The notes beneath the pieces are model-generated. The model was not told the origin of the DNA, searched no databases, and worked only from the letters and a program-made list of their open reading frames with translations. This document shows positions 1 through 8,434 of a DNA stretch of 64,000 nt, piece by piece. Origin of the DNA: CAXBNB01 sp049115735 (GTDB lineage Bacteria; Bacteroidota; Bacteroidia; Cytophagales; Cyclobacteriaceae); assembly GCA_049115735.1 (NCBI GenBank), contig JAGDZP010000004.1, positions 558,001-622,000 of the forward strand. The letters are read 5' to 3'. A program made the translations under genes and the position numbers. The stretch's first letter is position 1, and each line of letters begins with the position of its first letter.

Positions 1-68
1 TCAAACTTATAGACAAGAAAGCCACCAAATATGGCACTCAAAAACAATATGATGCTATTTATAATCAT
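1..68 (-). CDS. N-terminus of a membrane protein, possibly a ZIP-family metal transporter (partial)
   Basis: Reading leftwards from an ATG at 66-68, the frame is open to the window edge and gives about 22 residues, beginning MIINSIILFLSAIFGG. This is a hydrophobic first transmembrane helix with small residues near its end. The start codon overlaps the stop of the upstream methyltransferase as ATGA, so the two are probably translationally coupled. ZIP-type transporters of Bacteroidota begin in this style, but 22 residues cannot prove a family. Confidence 0.45.
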   Translation of the reverse strand, partial: MIINSIILFLSAIFGGFLVYKF

Positions 69-805
69 GGTAGCTTTTCCACTAAAAATATCAGACGTAG
101 TGATTTATCCATTTGATAGGGGCTGAGTTCGTAATCTCCAAAAACATCGACCACCTTCAAATTAGTTCTCTCAAAGTATTCTAAAAACTCCACACGTCTG
201 ATTGCTTTTACTTTTTCATAAAAATGATACTGTTGGCCATGATCCACAATGTCAATATGCTTCACCAGGTATTCGTCTTCAGTAAATTCTCGCGTGATTT
301 TGAAATGGATGTTGTCAATGACCCTTTCCTCTGCTTCTACCAGGTGATTGATCACAACATAAGGATTCATAAAATCAATCAACAACTTTCCTCCAACCTT
401 CAGAGACTCCACCGTACTTTTGATCACATTGAGGTTGGCCTCCTTCGTATCGAGATAACCGAAGCTTGTAAACAGATTGAAAATATAGTGAAATCCATCT
501 GGCTTATATACATCCCGCATGTCATGTACCTCAAAATGTACATTATCAGCCTGATGCCGTTTGGCCAACTCAATATTCTGCACCGATAAGTCTACCCCCG
601 TTACATCAAAACCCTTCTTGCTCAGGTAAACGGAATGCCTTCCTTTTCCACATGCGAGATCCAATATTTTCTCTCCGGGATGAATGCCCAGGTAATCCAC
701 CAGCCGGTCGATAAAGAAAGCAGCTTCTTCATAGTCCCTATGCTTATACAGAATGTGATAATACAGCGAATCAAACCATTCGTCAAACCATTCCTTTTGT
801 TGCAT
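65..805 (-). CDS. Class I SAM-dependent methyltransferase
   Basis: A 246-residue cytosolic protein with a Rossmann-type methyltransferase fold. Motif I, the glycine-rich SAM loop ILDLACGKGR, lies at residues 47-56. An acidic residue follows at the end of strand 2 (VTGVDLS, about 68-74), and HDMRD near residue 94 is the likely adenine-binding acidic loop. It matches Methyltransf_25/11 proteins over full length; the substrate cannot be read from the sequence. The N-terminus is rich in aromatic and acidic residues, as is common in this group. It is translationally coupled (ATGA) to the hydrophobic protein at the left edge, and apbE ends about 80 bases upstream on the same strand. Confidence 0.85.
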   Translation of the reverse strand: MQQKEWFDEWFDSLYYHILYKHRDYEEAAFFIDRLVDYLGIHPGEKILDLACGKGRHSVYLSKKGFDVTGVDLSVQNIELAKRHQADNVHFEVHDMRDVYKPDGFHYIFNLFTSFGYLDTKEANLNVIKSTVESLKVGGKLLIDFMNPYVVINHLVEAEERVIDNIHFKITREFTEDEYLVKHIDIVDHGQQYHFYEKVKAIRRVEFLEYFERTNLKVVDVFGDYELSPYQMDKSLRLIFLVEKLP

Positions 806-885
806 GAAAACTATTTTGGGTAATGAAAATTTAGGTGTGCAAAGAAAGTAAATAAATAAGAAATGAGATTAGCCCACTAACGAAC

Positions 886-1914
886 TTATCGCTCCACAAT
901 CTCAATGTATTCTTTCACCCCGTCAGATGTCCAGGACTTATAGGCTCCATCCTCATCGGAGTAAATAAAAAAAGCATCGAGACCATCAATGCTATTGATC
1001 ATTTCCATAGACTTCTCAAGCCCCAACACCATACAGGCAGTGGCATAGCCATCAGCCAAGGTACAGTTTTCAGCAAAGACAGATGCACTCAACAAATTGT
1101 GTGATACTGTGAAACCGTCGAATGGGTTGATCGTATGGGCTATGATCTTACCATCCTTTTCATAGTAGTTGCGGTAATTGCCCGAGGTAGCAATCGACCT
1201 ATCTTCAATCCATACTTTAGCAAAGAGTTCACTTGGGCCTCCTTTCATAGCTGGTCTCTGTACACCTATTGCCCAAAGCGTATCCTTGGATGAGTAGCCC
1301 TTACAAGCTACTTCTCCTCCTATTTCCACCATGTAGTCTTCTATCCCCTTTTGCCTTAAAAAGTCTGCTACTATATCAATCCCGTTTCCTTTGGCAATGG
1401 CACTAAAATCAAGGTACATTCCTTTTGTCTTCGTTACCTGCGATTTATCAAATTGCACTTTATCAAATCCAACAATAGACATTATGGAATCCACACGGGC
1501 ACTGTCCATATCCAGTTGTTTCGTGGGGCCAAAACCCCATGCATTCACCAAAGGACCCACGGTAGGATCAAACGCTCCTTTGGAATTTGAAAACACTTCT
1601 TGGCTTGCCTCAAGAATAGGGTAAAACAAATCTGTTTCATATTCGAAAAAATCCATTTTGTTGAATCGGGACACTTCGGAGGTTGGTATGTAGGTCGACA
1701 TAGAGTTGTTGAAGTATTCCAATACCGAATCCACTTCTATTTGGAAATCTCTACCATCCTCATCCATGTATTTTATAGAGTATGGAATTGGCCCCATCGT
1801 AGTACCAGTCAAATGCATAACCTGTAGATCGGCTCGGTCATTTGAAAAAATTAACCTGTATACAGCGAAGAGCAGGATGATAATTACTGCCTTGATTATG
1901 CCCCCTTTTTTCAT
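886..1914 (-). CDS. apbE: FAD:protein FMN transferase (ApbE family)
   Basis: ApbE proteins attach FMN covalently to a Thr or Ser of flavoproteins such as NqrB, NqrC and RnfG on the outer face of the inner membrane. This 342-residue protein has one N-terminal transmembrane helix (about residues 5-24) and then a periplasmic catalytic domain. Family motifs are visible in order: YLDFSAIAKGNGID for the IAKG block, EIGGEV, HTINPFDG for the usual H-DP-G block, and TLADGYATACMVLG for the metal-binding ADALATA block. Length is normal. The Na+-NQR or Rnf genes it often sits beside are not in this window. An 80-base gap separates it from the methyltransferase downstream. Confidence 0.92.
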   Translation of the reverse strand: MKKGGIIKAVIIILLFAVYRLIFSNDRADLQVMHLTGTTMGPIPYSIKYMDEDGRDFQIEVDSVLEYFNNSMSTYIPTSEVSRFNKMDFFEYETDLFYPILEASQEVFSNSKGAFDPTVGPLVNAWGFGPTKQLDMDSARVDSIMSIVGFDKVQFDKSQVTKTKGMYLDFSAIAKGNGIDIVADFLRQKGIEDYMVEIGGEVACKGYSSKDTLWAIGVQRPAMKGGPSELFAKVWIEDRSIATSGNYRNYYEKDGKIIAHTINPFDGFTVSHNLLSASVFAENCTLADGYATACMVLGLEKSMEMINSIDGLDAFFIYSDEDGAYKSWTSDGVKEYIEIVER

Positions 1915-2005
1915 CTTTCTTGATTTTGGCGCAATTTAATCTAATTGTTATAAGAATCTTTAGATGAAATAAGTAATCCGACAGGATGCTTTTAATGGAA
2001 AGCTT

Positions 2006-2013
2006 TATTTTTG
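2006..2013 (+). promoter_or_regulatory. Candidate -7 element upstream of ruvB
   Basis: TATTTTTG fits the Bacteroidota housekeeping sigma consensus TAnnTTTG and lies 25 bases before the ruvB ATG. No clear TTTG -33 element is found at the right distance, so the call is tentative. Confidence 0.3.
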
Positions 2014-2038
2014 AAAACAATTGATCAGTACAAAATAA

Positions 2039-3067
2039 ATGAGAGAAGACTACCTAGATGCCAGTGACGATGGGATGATACCTGAGGAAAAGGAGTTTGA
2101 AAAAGCACTTCGCCCCTTGAGCTTTGACGATTTCACGGGTCAGTCAAAAGTAGTAGAAAATGTCAAGATTTTCGTGCAGGCAGCCAGCCAAAGATCCGAA
2201 CCTTTAGATCATGTCTTGTTGCATGGCCCTCCAGGGCTTGGCAAGACTACCTTGTCATTCATCATAGCCAATGAATTAGGTTCTAGCATCAAGGTTTCCT
2301 CTGGACCGGTTCTGGATAAACCTGGCGACCTGGCAGGCTTGCTCACCAACCTGGAAGAAAATGATGTCTTGTTTATCGATGAGATACATAGACTAAATCC
2401 CGTAGTGGAAGAATATTTGTATTCGGCCATGGAGGATTACAAAATTGATATCATGCTCGACTCTGGTCCTAATGCCAGATCTGTACAAATAGCTTTGAAT
2501 CCATTTACTTTGATCGGGGCTACCACCCGGTCAGGACTGCTAACATCTCCACTTAGGGCACGCTTTGGCATAAACGCCCGTCTGGAGTATTACGATGCAC
2601 AACTCTTATCTACCATAATCAAAAGATCTTCATCAATATTGAGCACTCCGATAGAACAAGATGCATCGGTAGAATTGGCCAGAAGGAGCAGGGGCACCCC
2701 GAGAATCGCCAACAATCTGCTACGGAGAACAAGGGATTTCGCTCAGATAAAAGGTGATGGTACCATTACCAAAGATATTTCTAAAATGGCCCTGAAGGCT
2801 CTTGACGTTGATGAAAATGGATTGGATGAAATGGACAATAGGATCTTGTCCACAATTATATCTAAGTTCAAAGGCGGCCCGGTTGGTTTGTCGACCATCG
2901 CCACCGCATGTGGAGAAGAGGCAGATACTATTGAGGAAGTTTACGAACCTTTTCTCATTATGGAGGGTTTCATCAAGCGAACAAGCAGAGGAAGAGAAGC
3001 AACGGAGCGTGCTTACAAACACCTGAACGTGGTGCCGCCTTCCAGAACGGGGACATTGTTTGAATAA
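2039..3067 (+). CDS. ruvB: Holliday junction branch migration DNA helicase RuvB
   Basis: RuvB is the AAA+ motor that, with RuvA, drives branch migration of Holliday junctions during recombinational repair. The protein is 342 residues, the usual length. Walker A GPPGLGKTT is at 63-71, Walker B VLFIDEIHR at 110-118, sensor 1 LIGATTRSG at 158-166, the SPLRARFG arginine-finger region near 170-177, and the sensor 2 block RGTPRIANNLLRR near 218-230. The C-terminal winged helix ends in FIKRTSRGREAT. queG follows almost at once on the same strand. Confidence 0.97.
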   Translation: MREDYLDASDDGMIPEEKEFEKALRPLSFDDFTGQSKVVENVKIFVQAASQRSEPLDHVLLHGPPGLGKTTLSFIIANELGSSIKVSSGPVLDKPGDLAGLLTNLEENDVLFIDEIHRLNPVVEEYLYSAMEDYKIDIMLDSGPNARSVQIALNPFTLIGATTRSGLLTSPLRARFGINARLEYYDAQLLSTIIKRSSSILSTPIEQDASVELARRSRGTPRIANNLLRRTRDFAQIKGDGTITKDISKMALKALDVDENGLDEMDNRILSTIISKFKGGPVGLSTIATACGEEADTIEEVYEPFLIMEGFIKRTSRGREATERAYKHLNVVPPSRTGTLFE

Positions 3068-3077
3068 AGATTCCACA

Positions 3078-4007
3078 ATGAAGCCTTCCGCTCGAATCAA
3101 TACCACCCGATTCATCAAACAATCTGCCGCTGATTTAGGTTTTGATTATTGTGGTATTGCAAAAGCTGAGTTTTTAGAGGATGAAGCACCGAGGCTGGAG
3201 GAGTGGCTAAATCAAAACATGCATGGCCAAATGCACTACATGGCCAATCACTTCGACAAACGGCTTGATCCAATCAAACTAGTAGACGGGGCTAAGTCCG
3301 TCATATCAGTGATCTACAACTACTACCCTGAAAAGGATTTGGCCAAAGATGGTTCTTACAAAATCGCCAAATACGCCTATGGTAAGGACTATCACTTTGT
3401 GATCAAGGACAAACTCAAAACTCTGTTCAATCAAATATCAGAAGAGTTTGGTGAAATCAATGGGCGAGTATTTGTAGACTCTGCCCCGGTGCATGAGCGG
3501 GCCTGGGCGGCTAAGGCTGGGCTTGGTTGGATTGGTAAAAACAGTTTGTTGTTGAACAAGGATCAGGGATCGTTTTTCTTCCTTGCGGAAATAATTCTCG
3601 ATCTGGAATTGGAGTATGATATTCCAGTATCTGATCACTGCGGTACGTGCACGGCATGTCTTGACGCTTGCCCAACAGATGCAATCCCCGAACCTTATGT
3701 CGTGGATGGCAGCAAATGTATCTCGTACTTTACGATAGAGCTAAAAGAGCAAATTCCAACTGAATTCAAGGGAATGTATGAAGACTGGATTTTTGGTTGC
3801 GACATCTGCCAGGACGTCTGTCCATGGAACCGTTTTTCACAACCCAATTCAGAACCTGAGTTTAGCCCTCATCCTGATATGAATGGTATGGTCAAACGGG
3901 ACTGGGAAGAAATAACTGAAGAGGTATTTCAAAAAATCTTCAAAAAATCAGCGGTCAAGAGAACCAAGTTTTCTGGTTTAAAAAGGAATATCTCATTCAT
4001 AAAATGA
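3078..4007 (+). CDS. queG: Epoxyqueuosine reductase QueG
   Basis: QueG uses cobalamin and two [4Fe-4S] clusters to reduce epoxyqueuosine to queuosine in tRNA, the last step of queuosine synthesis. Two ferredoxin-type cysteine sets are visible: CGTCTACLDACP, and CISY followed by FGCDICQDVCPW. The VDSAPVHERAWA block carries the proposed catalytic aspartate. The ATG at 3078, ten bases after the ruvB stop, gives 309 residues. A TTG at 3060 in the same frame would overlap ruvB by 8 bases and add six residues. The ATG is preferred because the extra residues are not family-like. Co-transcription with ruvB is likely. Confidence 0.93.
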   Translation: MKPSARINTTRFIKQSAADLGFDYCGIAKAEFLEDEAPRLEEWLNQNMHGQMHYMANHFDKRLDPIKLVDGAKSVISVIYNYYPEKDLAKDGSYKIAKYAYGKDYHFVIKDKLKTLFNQISEEFGEINGRVFVDSAPVHERAWAAKAGLGWIGKNSLLLNKDQGSFFFLAEIILDLELEYDIPVSDHCGTCTACLDACPTDAIPEPYVVDGSKCISYFTIELKEQIPTEFKGMYEDWIFGCDICQDVCPWNRFSQPNSEPEFSPHPDMNGMVKRDWEEITEEVFQKIFKKSAVKRTKFSGLKRNISFIK

Positions 4008-4037
4008 GTATTTTGATCATCAAAGAAATAAAACGCT

Positions 4038-4205
4038 ATGAAACTAAAAATAGAAAGAGAGGATATAGAACCAGTATGTCCTTATTGCGAGAAAAAAGTG
4101 ACTAGGCTGGTAGAAGTGAAACGTACTTTTTTTGATATTACCAGGGTGATCTGCTGCCCTGAGTGTCATAAGATTTTAGGGATAACTGACGGAGCTACGC
4201 GTTAA
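4038..4205 (+). CDS. Small zinc-ribbon protein (55 residues)
   Basis: An ATG at 4038 opens a 55-codon frame closed by TAA at 4203-4205. The product is rich in charged residues and has two cysteine pairs, CPYC near residues 14-17 and CCPEC near 39-43, as in a rubredoxin-knuckle or zinc-ribbon fold. It follows queG by 30 bases on the same strand. Its last four bases overlap the end of the convergent heme-protein gene. Function is unknown; small zinc ribbons of this sort often bind nucleic acid or a protein partner. It is easy for gene callers with a length cutoff to miss. Confidence 0.72.
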   Translation: MKLKIEREDIEPVCPYCEKKVTRLVEVKRTFFDITRVICCPECHKILGITDGATR

Positions 4206-6439
4206 TCAAATTTTAAACCATTCAACTCCTCCTCAGTGTAGCCTGCTGAATCCTTCGGTTTCATTGCCCTCAATTCCTTGACTTTATCCGCTTTTAAACC
4301 CTTTGGTATCTCCGAAAATGCATTGGTCACAAAAGAGATTATGGCTGAAATATCTTTATCCGTCATAGATTCATTGTGAATCAGACCAGGCATTACGGTA
4401 TTGAGCTCATATCTCTTACCCTTAACGGTGATCGGTCCGTGCAGCCCATGTAAAATTACCAAGCCTAGACGCTCTGCACCTATGGTGACATACTCTGATT
4501 TCATGAGCGGAGGCGCCAGTCCATCGATTCCAAGACCATCAATCCCATGACATGCCGAGCAAATACTTTTATACAACTTCATTCCCTTGGTTCTGCCTCC
4601 TTCCCGATTTATAACAGGTGCATAAATTGAGTTTTCCTTTCCATTGGCTCTATTGTCAACAGTCAAGGCTAGTTGCTCCGAAAGATAGTCCTCAACAGGT
4701 CCGTCATTGTTTTGTACAAACGCCATATACTGCTCTTCGTAGTTCGCCAGTCCACTCAATATTGCATCTTGGTAGAGAGGCTTGACTGAATATTTGTCTG
4801 AGAGTTGATTAAGCAAAGAAAATATCTGATTAGCCGCTATTCTAGACCATGACCCCAAAGTGGCACTCAGATAAAGGTCAATAGTTGGATCATTTCTGTT
4901 TAATAAATTTTGAGCCAGTTGCAAAGCTTGCTCTTTTCTAGTTTCATCTACAAAATCTGTCAATAAAACCAAGGCATGAGCACAAACCTCAGGTGCGCCA
5001 TTTTCCGCTACCTTAGATAGCAATTCGAATGAAAGTGACTCAAGCCCATTGAGTGAGTGAAGTGCATGTATTTGAGAAAAGGGCAAGGAACCATCCTTAG
5101 CAAGTGCTTGCAATTCTTCAACAGCTCCAATTTGCTTTTTATAAACCAGGTAATGTTGTGCACGATCCCTGATCCAGCCATTCTGATCCTGTAACAGAGC
5201 AACCAAATCGGTCACAGAAAGCCGATCAAAATTTGAAACTTCTGCCTCAAGCTGGCCTTGCTTTTTAACTTTTAATATCCGACCCATACCCAAAATTGTG
5301 TCAAGTGATTGCTTCTTGATTTGCTCCCTTAAGTATGGGCTAAGAAAAGCGTTGTGTTGAATAACCCCGCGATGCATATCTAATATATATATCGCACCAT
5401 CTGGACTGTTGTAAAGACTGACCGGCCTGAAGGCCTTATCGGTACTTGTCAAAAATTCTTTGTCATCCCAAGGCTGATCTGCTTTAACTATGTCAGCATC
5501 AAAGCTCAGGGTGTTCCTTTTGATCAGGTTGCCTTCCGGGACGCATATAAAGGCATTTTGATCGTACTCATTAGGAAATTGCCCTCCCCTGTACACCAGA
5601 GGGCCGCAAGCAGATGTCGTCCGCACAAGAATGCTATCTTCGTTCAAAACGCCAGGAATATAGCCGCGGTTAACAGGGTTTGGCTGCAAAGGATATACCT
5701 TCTGATTTTTATCAAGCGTCTTGTTAATTCCATTGTTTGGCTTGAAGTTTCGATTTCTAATTAGAAGATTGGGCAAGACATAATCACCTTTCAGCAACGT
5801 TGAGTTATTATTAGTGTACAAGCGGCCAAAATCGTCTTTAGTTATTCCCCACTGTCCTCTGGAGGAAGTGGCTTCCCTATACCAAATGCCGTCCTTAAAT
5901 TGGTAACGAGATTTGGAGTTAGCATTGTAGATCCAGTTATCAATACCCATCATAAGGCCATTGGGCTGATGCTCGGGGTTTCCTCCAGCCGAATACAAAG
6001 AATCAATCAAAGTCTTTTTACCTGGTTTGTCCTCATTGATTTCTACAAACCAAAGGTTAGGGGATTCAACATACAACAATCCTCCATAAACCAATGCCAT
6101 AGCCCTGGGCATGACAAGGCTATCCAGAAATACTTTTGAATTATCGATAATCCCGTCCTCATCACGATCTTCGAGAATACTGATGACACCAGAAGGTTCA
6201 TTTTCTGTGCTACCATCGATATCCCGCATATATCCGCGCATTTCAACCGCCCAGATCCTTCCTTGGTTATCAAAATCGATAACCACTGGAGCTTCTATTA
6301 GCGGTTCAGCTGCTATGATTGATACTTCAAACCCTTTCTCAATTTGATATTCGCTCAGGTCGGGTATGTACTCATCAAACGACGGTTGGCATGAAGCCAG
6401 AATAGCGAGGGAAAAAATCAGCCCAACTTTGAATTGCAT
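4202..6439 (-). CDS. PVC-type heme-binding lipoprotein: propeller dehydrogenase-like domain plus cytochrome c
   Basis: A 745-residue exported protein. The signal peptide ends in a lipobox (AILASC, Cys17), so it should be lipid-anchored in the envelope. Residues about 30-390 look like the six-bladed DUF7133/membrane-bound dehydrogenase propeller. Residues about 400-590 are a helical HEAT-like stretch. The C-terminus is a cytochrome c domain with the heme motif CSACH near residue 625 and a Met-containing distal segment (TVMPGLIHNESMTDKD). This architecture occurs in Planctomycetes and Bacteroidota and is thought to oxidise a sugar or similar substrate and pass electrons to the heme. The substrate is unknown, and no partner oxidase lies next to it. 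Confidence 0.83.
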   Translation of the reverse strand: MQFKVGLIFSLAILASCQPSFDEYIPDLSEYQIEKGFEVSIIAAEPLIEAPVVIDFDNQGRIWAVEMRGYMRDIDGSTENEPSGVISILEDRDEDGIIDNSKVFLDSLVMPRAMALVYGGLLYVESPNLWFVEINEDKPGKKTLIDSLYSAGGNPEHQPNGLMMGIDNWIYNANSKSRYQFKDGIWYREATSSRGQWGITKDDFGRLYTNNNSTLLKGDYVLPNLLIRNRNFKPNNGINKTLDKNQKVYPLQPNPVNRGYIPGVLNEDSILVRTTSACGPLVYRGGQFPNEYDQNAFICVPEGNLIKRNTLSFDADIVKADQPWDDKEFLTSTDKAFRPVSLYNSPDGAIYILDMHRGVIQHNAFLSPYLREQIKKQSLDTILGMGRILKVKKQGQLEAEVSNFDRLSVTDLVALLQDQNGWIRDRAQHYLVYKKQIGAVEELQALAKDGSLPFSQIHALHSLNGLESLSFELLSKVAENGAPEVCAHALVLLTDFVDETRKEQALQLAQNLLNRNDPTIDLYLSATLGSWSRIAANQIFSLLNQLSDKYSVKPLYQDAILSGLANYEEQYMAFVQNNDGPVEDYLSEQLALTVDNRANGKENSIYAPVINREGGRTKGMKLYKSICSACHGIDGLGIDGLAPPLMKSEYVTIGAERLGLVILHGLHGPITVKGKRYELNTVMPGLIHNESMTDKDISAIISFVTNAFSEIPKGLKADKVKELRAMKPKDSAGYTEEELNGLKFD

Positions 6440-6639
6440 AGATAGTTTAGAAATAAAGTCGCCAAATTTTACGAATGATAGTCAAAAAAACTAATTAGCT
6501 TGAGGTAATGTTCTCCTTTTGACAATTTCCAACCCATTGAGCAAAGAATAGGCCATTAAGCTAGGACAAATCGAGGCAATTCATGGATTTTGATTAATGC
6601 TCTACCATGAGGCGAACCTGCTTAATTAAAAAAGTTAGA
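6440..6639. other. Non-coding gap
   Basis: About 200 AT-rich bases between two minus-strand genes. No open frame with a credible product, no tRNA and no clear hairpin was seen. It probably holds the promoter of the heme lipoprotein gene. Confidence 0.5.
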
Positions 6640-7020
6640 CTACTGTTTCTTGAAACTGATTCTGTCAATCACGTATGCACCATTCACTTGCTTGAGGTAC
6701 ATCACTACCCTGAATCTGCCCTCGTCTGTAGTATAAAAACCAATACTGTATTTGAGCCCCTCTGGAGATGAGCCCTTGTGTATGTAGCTGAAATTCTTTG
6801 CAGGATATTTAGTGAAGAAATCTTTAATGATAGACTCGGCCTGTACTTTACTATAGTTGGCCTCTTTCTCTTCAATACCAACCTCGGTAACATTGTTGAA
6901 ATATTTGATAAGCTCCCTAGAACTGCCCGTCTTTAGAGCAACGGCCACATTATCAATCGTTGATTGGCCATATCCAGCTAAGCTCAGTGAAAAGAATAGT
7001 ATGAATAGCAAATACCTCAT
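6640..7020 (-). CDS. DUF4783 domain-containing exported protein
   Basis: A 126-residue protein with a clear signal peptide (residues 1-19, ending AGYGQ). The mature part is NTF2/cystatin-like: an amphipathic helix with the phrase LKTGSSRELIKYFN, an acidic loop, then strands including RFRVVMYLKQ and a terminal VIDRISFKKQ. This matches DUF4783, a family largely confined to Bacteroidota whose function is unknown. Length is typical. It stands alone, with 200 bases downstream and a divergent small membrane peptide upstream. Confidence 0.75.
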   Translation of the reverse strand: MRYLLFILFFSLSLAGYGQSTIDNVAVALKTGSSRELIKYFNNVTEVGIEEKEANYSKVQAESIIKDFFTKYPAKNFSYIHKGSSPEGLKYSIGFYTTDEGRFRVVMYLKQVNGAYVIDRISFKKQ

Positions 7021-7157
7021 TTTTTAAAGTTATTTCTTATTTGCCTCATTTGCCAAATATTGTGCCAATTCAAGAATAAATTTAGAAAAATAAAGACTGT
7101 CCATCAGAACTCAACTTTGATTACGGTTCTTCGTATTTTAATAAAAACAATTTGCTT

Positions 7158-7340
7158 ATGAAATTTTTACTTTGGCTGATTTTACTCATTATATGCTGGC
7201 CACTCGCATTGATTATTTTGTTCCTGTATCCTCTTATCTGGTTGATTTTGCTGCCTTTTAGAATTCTTGGATTTGCTGTAGAGGGAGTTTTATCTTTTAT
7301 TAAGGCCCTGTTTATGTTGCCATCTAGGATATTATCTTAA
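7158..7340 (+). CDS. Small hydrophobic membrane peptide (60 residues)
   Basis: An ATG at 7158 gives 60 residues; a TTG two codons earlier is less likely. The sequence is almost wholly hydrophobic, with two helices (about 3-35 and 40-55). Prolines in PLALI and LYPLIWLILLP and a few basic residues sit at the ends. It resembles short Bacteroidota peptides of unknown function. The DUF4407 gene lies 98 bases downstream on the same strand, so the two may be co-expressed. Confidence 0.6.
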   Translation: MKFLLWLILLIICWPLALIILFLYPLIWLILLPFRILGFAVEGVLSFIKALFMLPSRILS

Positions 7341-7438
7341 AAAAAATTTGCGGCACTACCTTGTATTGGAAGGAACTATTGTATACAACATAATGGACAG
7401 AATCCCGTTATCAATTATCACCCAATCCTCTTTGTGTT

Positions 7439-8434
7439 ATGAATAAAATGGAATCTTTCTTCATTTATTGTGCTGGTGCGTCCTTTAGTCTAATAAAACG
7501 TGCTCCAAGTGAAAAATCTAAGTATGTAGGCATAGGTGCTACCATATTCTTTACGGGACTAATGGCCGCCATTTCCTCCGGCTATGCCCTTTTTTCAATA
7601 TTTCAAACCATCTATCCTCCCATTGTATTTGGACTGTTTTGGGGGCTCATGATCTTCAACCTTGATAGGTACATAGTGTTGAGTATGAGAAAGGGGGATG
7701 TATGGTACAAAGAGTACTTGCAGGTAATGCCCAGGGTTGTCCTGGCCATATTGATTGCCTTAGTAATCTCAAAACCCTTAGAGCTGAAAATTTTCGAAAA
7801 GGAGATAGTTACTGAACTGGAGCTCTTGAAAGAAGAAATAACACAAAGTCAGCATCAAGCAGTTACCTCAAGATTTTCCAATAGACAGGATTCGTTGAAA
7901 AATCAAATCTCAATACTCAAGTCTGAAATTTTAGCGAAACAAGAGAAAAGAGATGAACTGATGGAGGTTGCCAGAAGGGAGGCAGATGGAACGGGAGGTT
8001 CGGGAAAAGTTAACCCTGGTCCGATTTACAAAATCAAAAAAGAGGAAGCATTGAGGGTGCAGCAAGAGCTTGAAGTATTGGAATTAGAAAGCAAACAAGC
8101 AATGGCACTTTTAACAGATGAAATTCAAAGTCTTGAACAAGAGAAATCTACGGATATAACAAAGCTCGGAAAACCCGATGTGAGAGGACTTTCATTTCAG
8201 TTGACCGCCCTGTCCAGACTTGGAAATAAATACTCTAGTATTGCCATAGCCAACTGGTTCATTGTTCTACTGTTCATTGCTATAGAACTAGCACCTATTC
8301 TTACTAAGTTGATTTCTAACAAGGGCCCTTATGATGAATTGCTTGAAGTTCATGAGCATCATTTCAAGAACTACAGAAAAGAAAAAGTGCAGGTTTCGGA
8401 TATTCGATTGGAGAGGACGCTGGCTAAAATCTAA
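7439..8434 (+). CDS. DUF4407 domain-containing membrane protein
   Basis: A 331-residue inner-membrane protein. There are two or three transmembrane helices near residues 30-120, with the family phrase FGLFWGLMIFNLDRYIV between them. A long coiled coil follows (about 125-240, rich in Glu, Lys and Gln), then a C-terminal helix near 275-295 and a short basic tail. This order is that of DUF4407, a family of unknown function found mostly in Bacteroidota and Actinobacteria. The coiled coil should project into the periplasm or cytoplasm between membrane segments. Its last four bases overlap the convergent comB gene. Confidence 0.82.
   Translation: MNKMESFFIYCAGASFSLIKRAPSEKSKYVGIGATIFFTGLMAAISSGYALFSIFQTIYPPIVFGLFWGLMIFNLDRYIVLSMRKGDVWYKEYLQVMPRVVLAILIALVISKPLELKIFEKEIVTELELLKEEITQSQHQAVTSRFSNRQDSLKNQISILKSEILAKQEKRDELMEVARREADGTGGSGKVNPGPIYKIKKEEALRVQQELEVLELESKQAMALLTDEIQSLEQEKSTDITKLGKPDVRGLSFQLTALSRLGNKYSSIAIANWFIVLLFIAIELAPILTKLISNKGPYDELLEVHEHHFKNYRKEKVQVSDIRLERTLAKI

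Noticed and set aside
2720..3118. Minus-strand 132-codon frame opposite ruvB and queG
   Set aside because: Antisense shadow of ruvB with no domain; ruvB is certain on the other strand.
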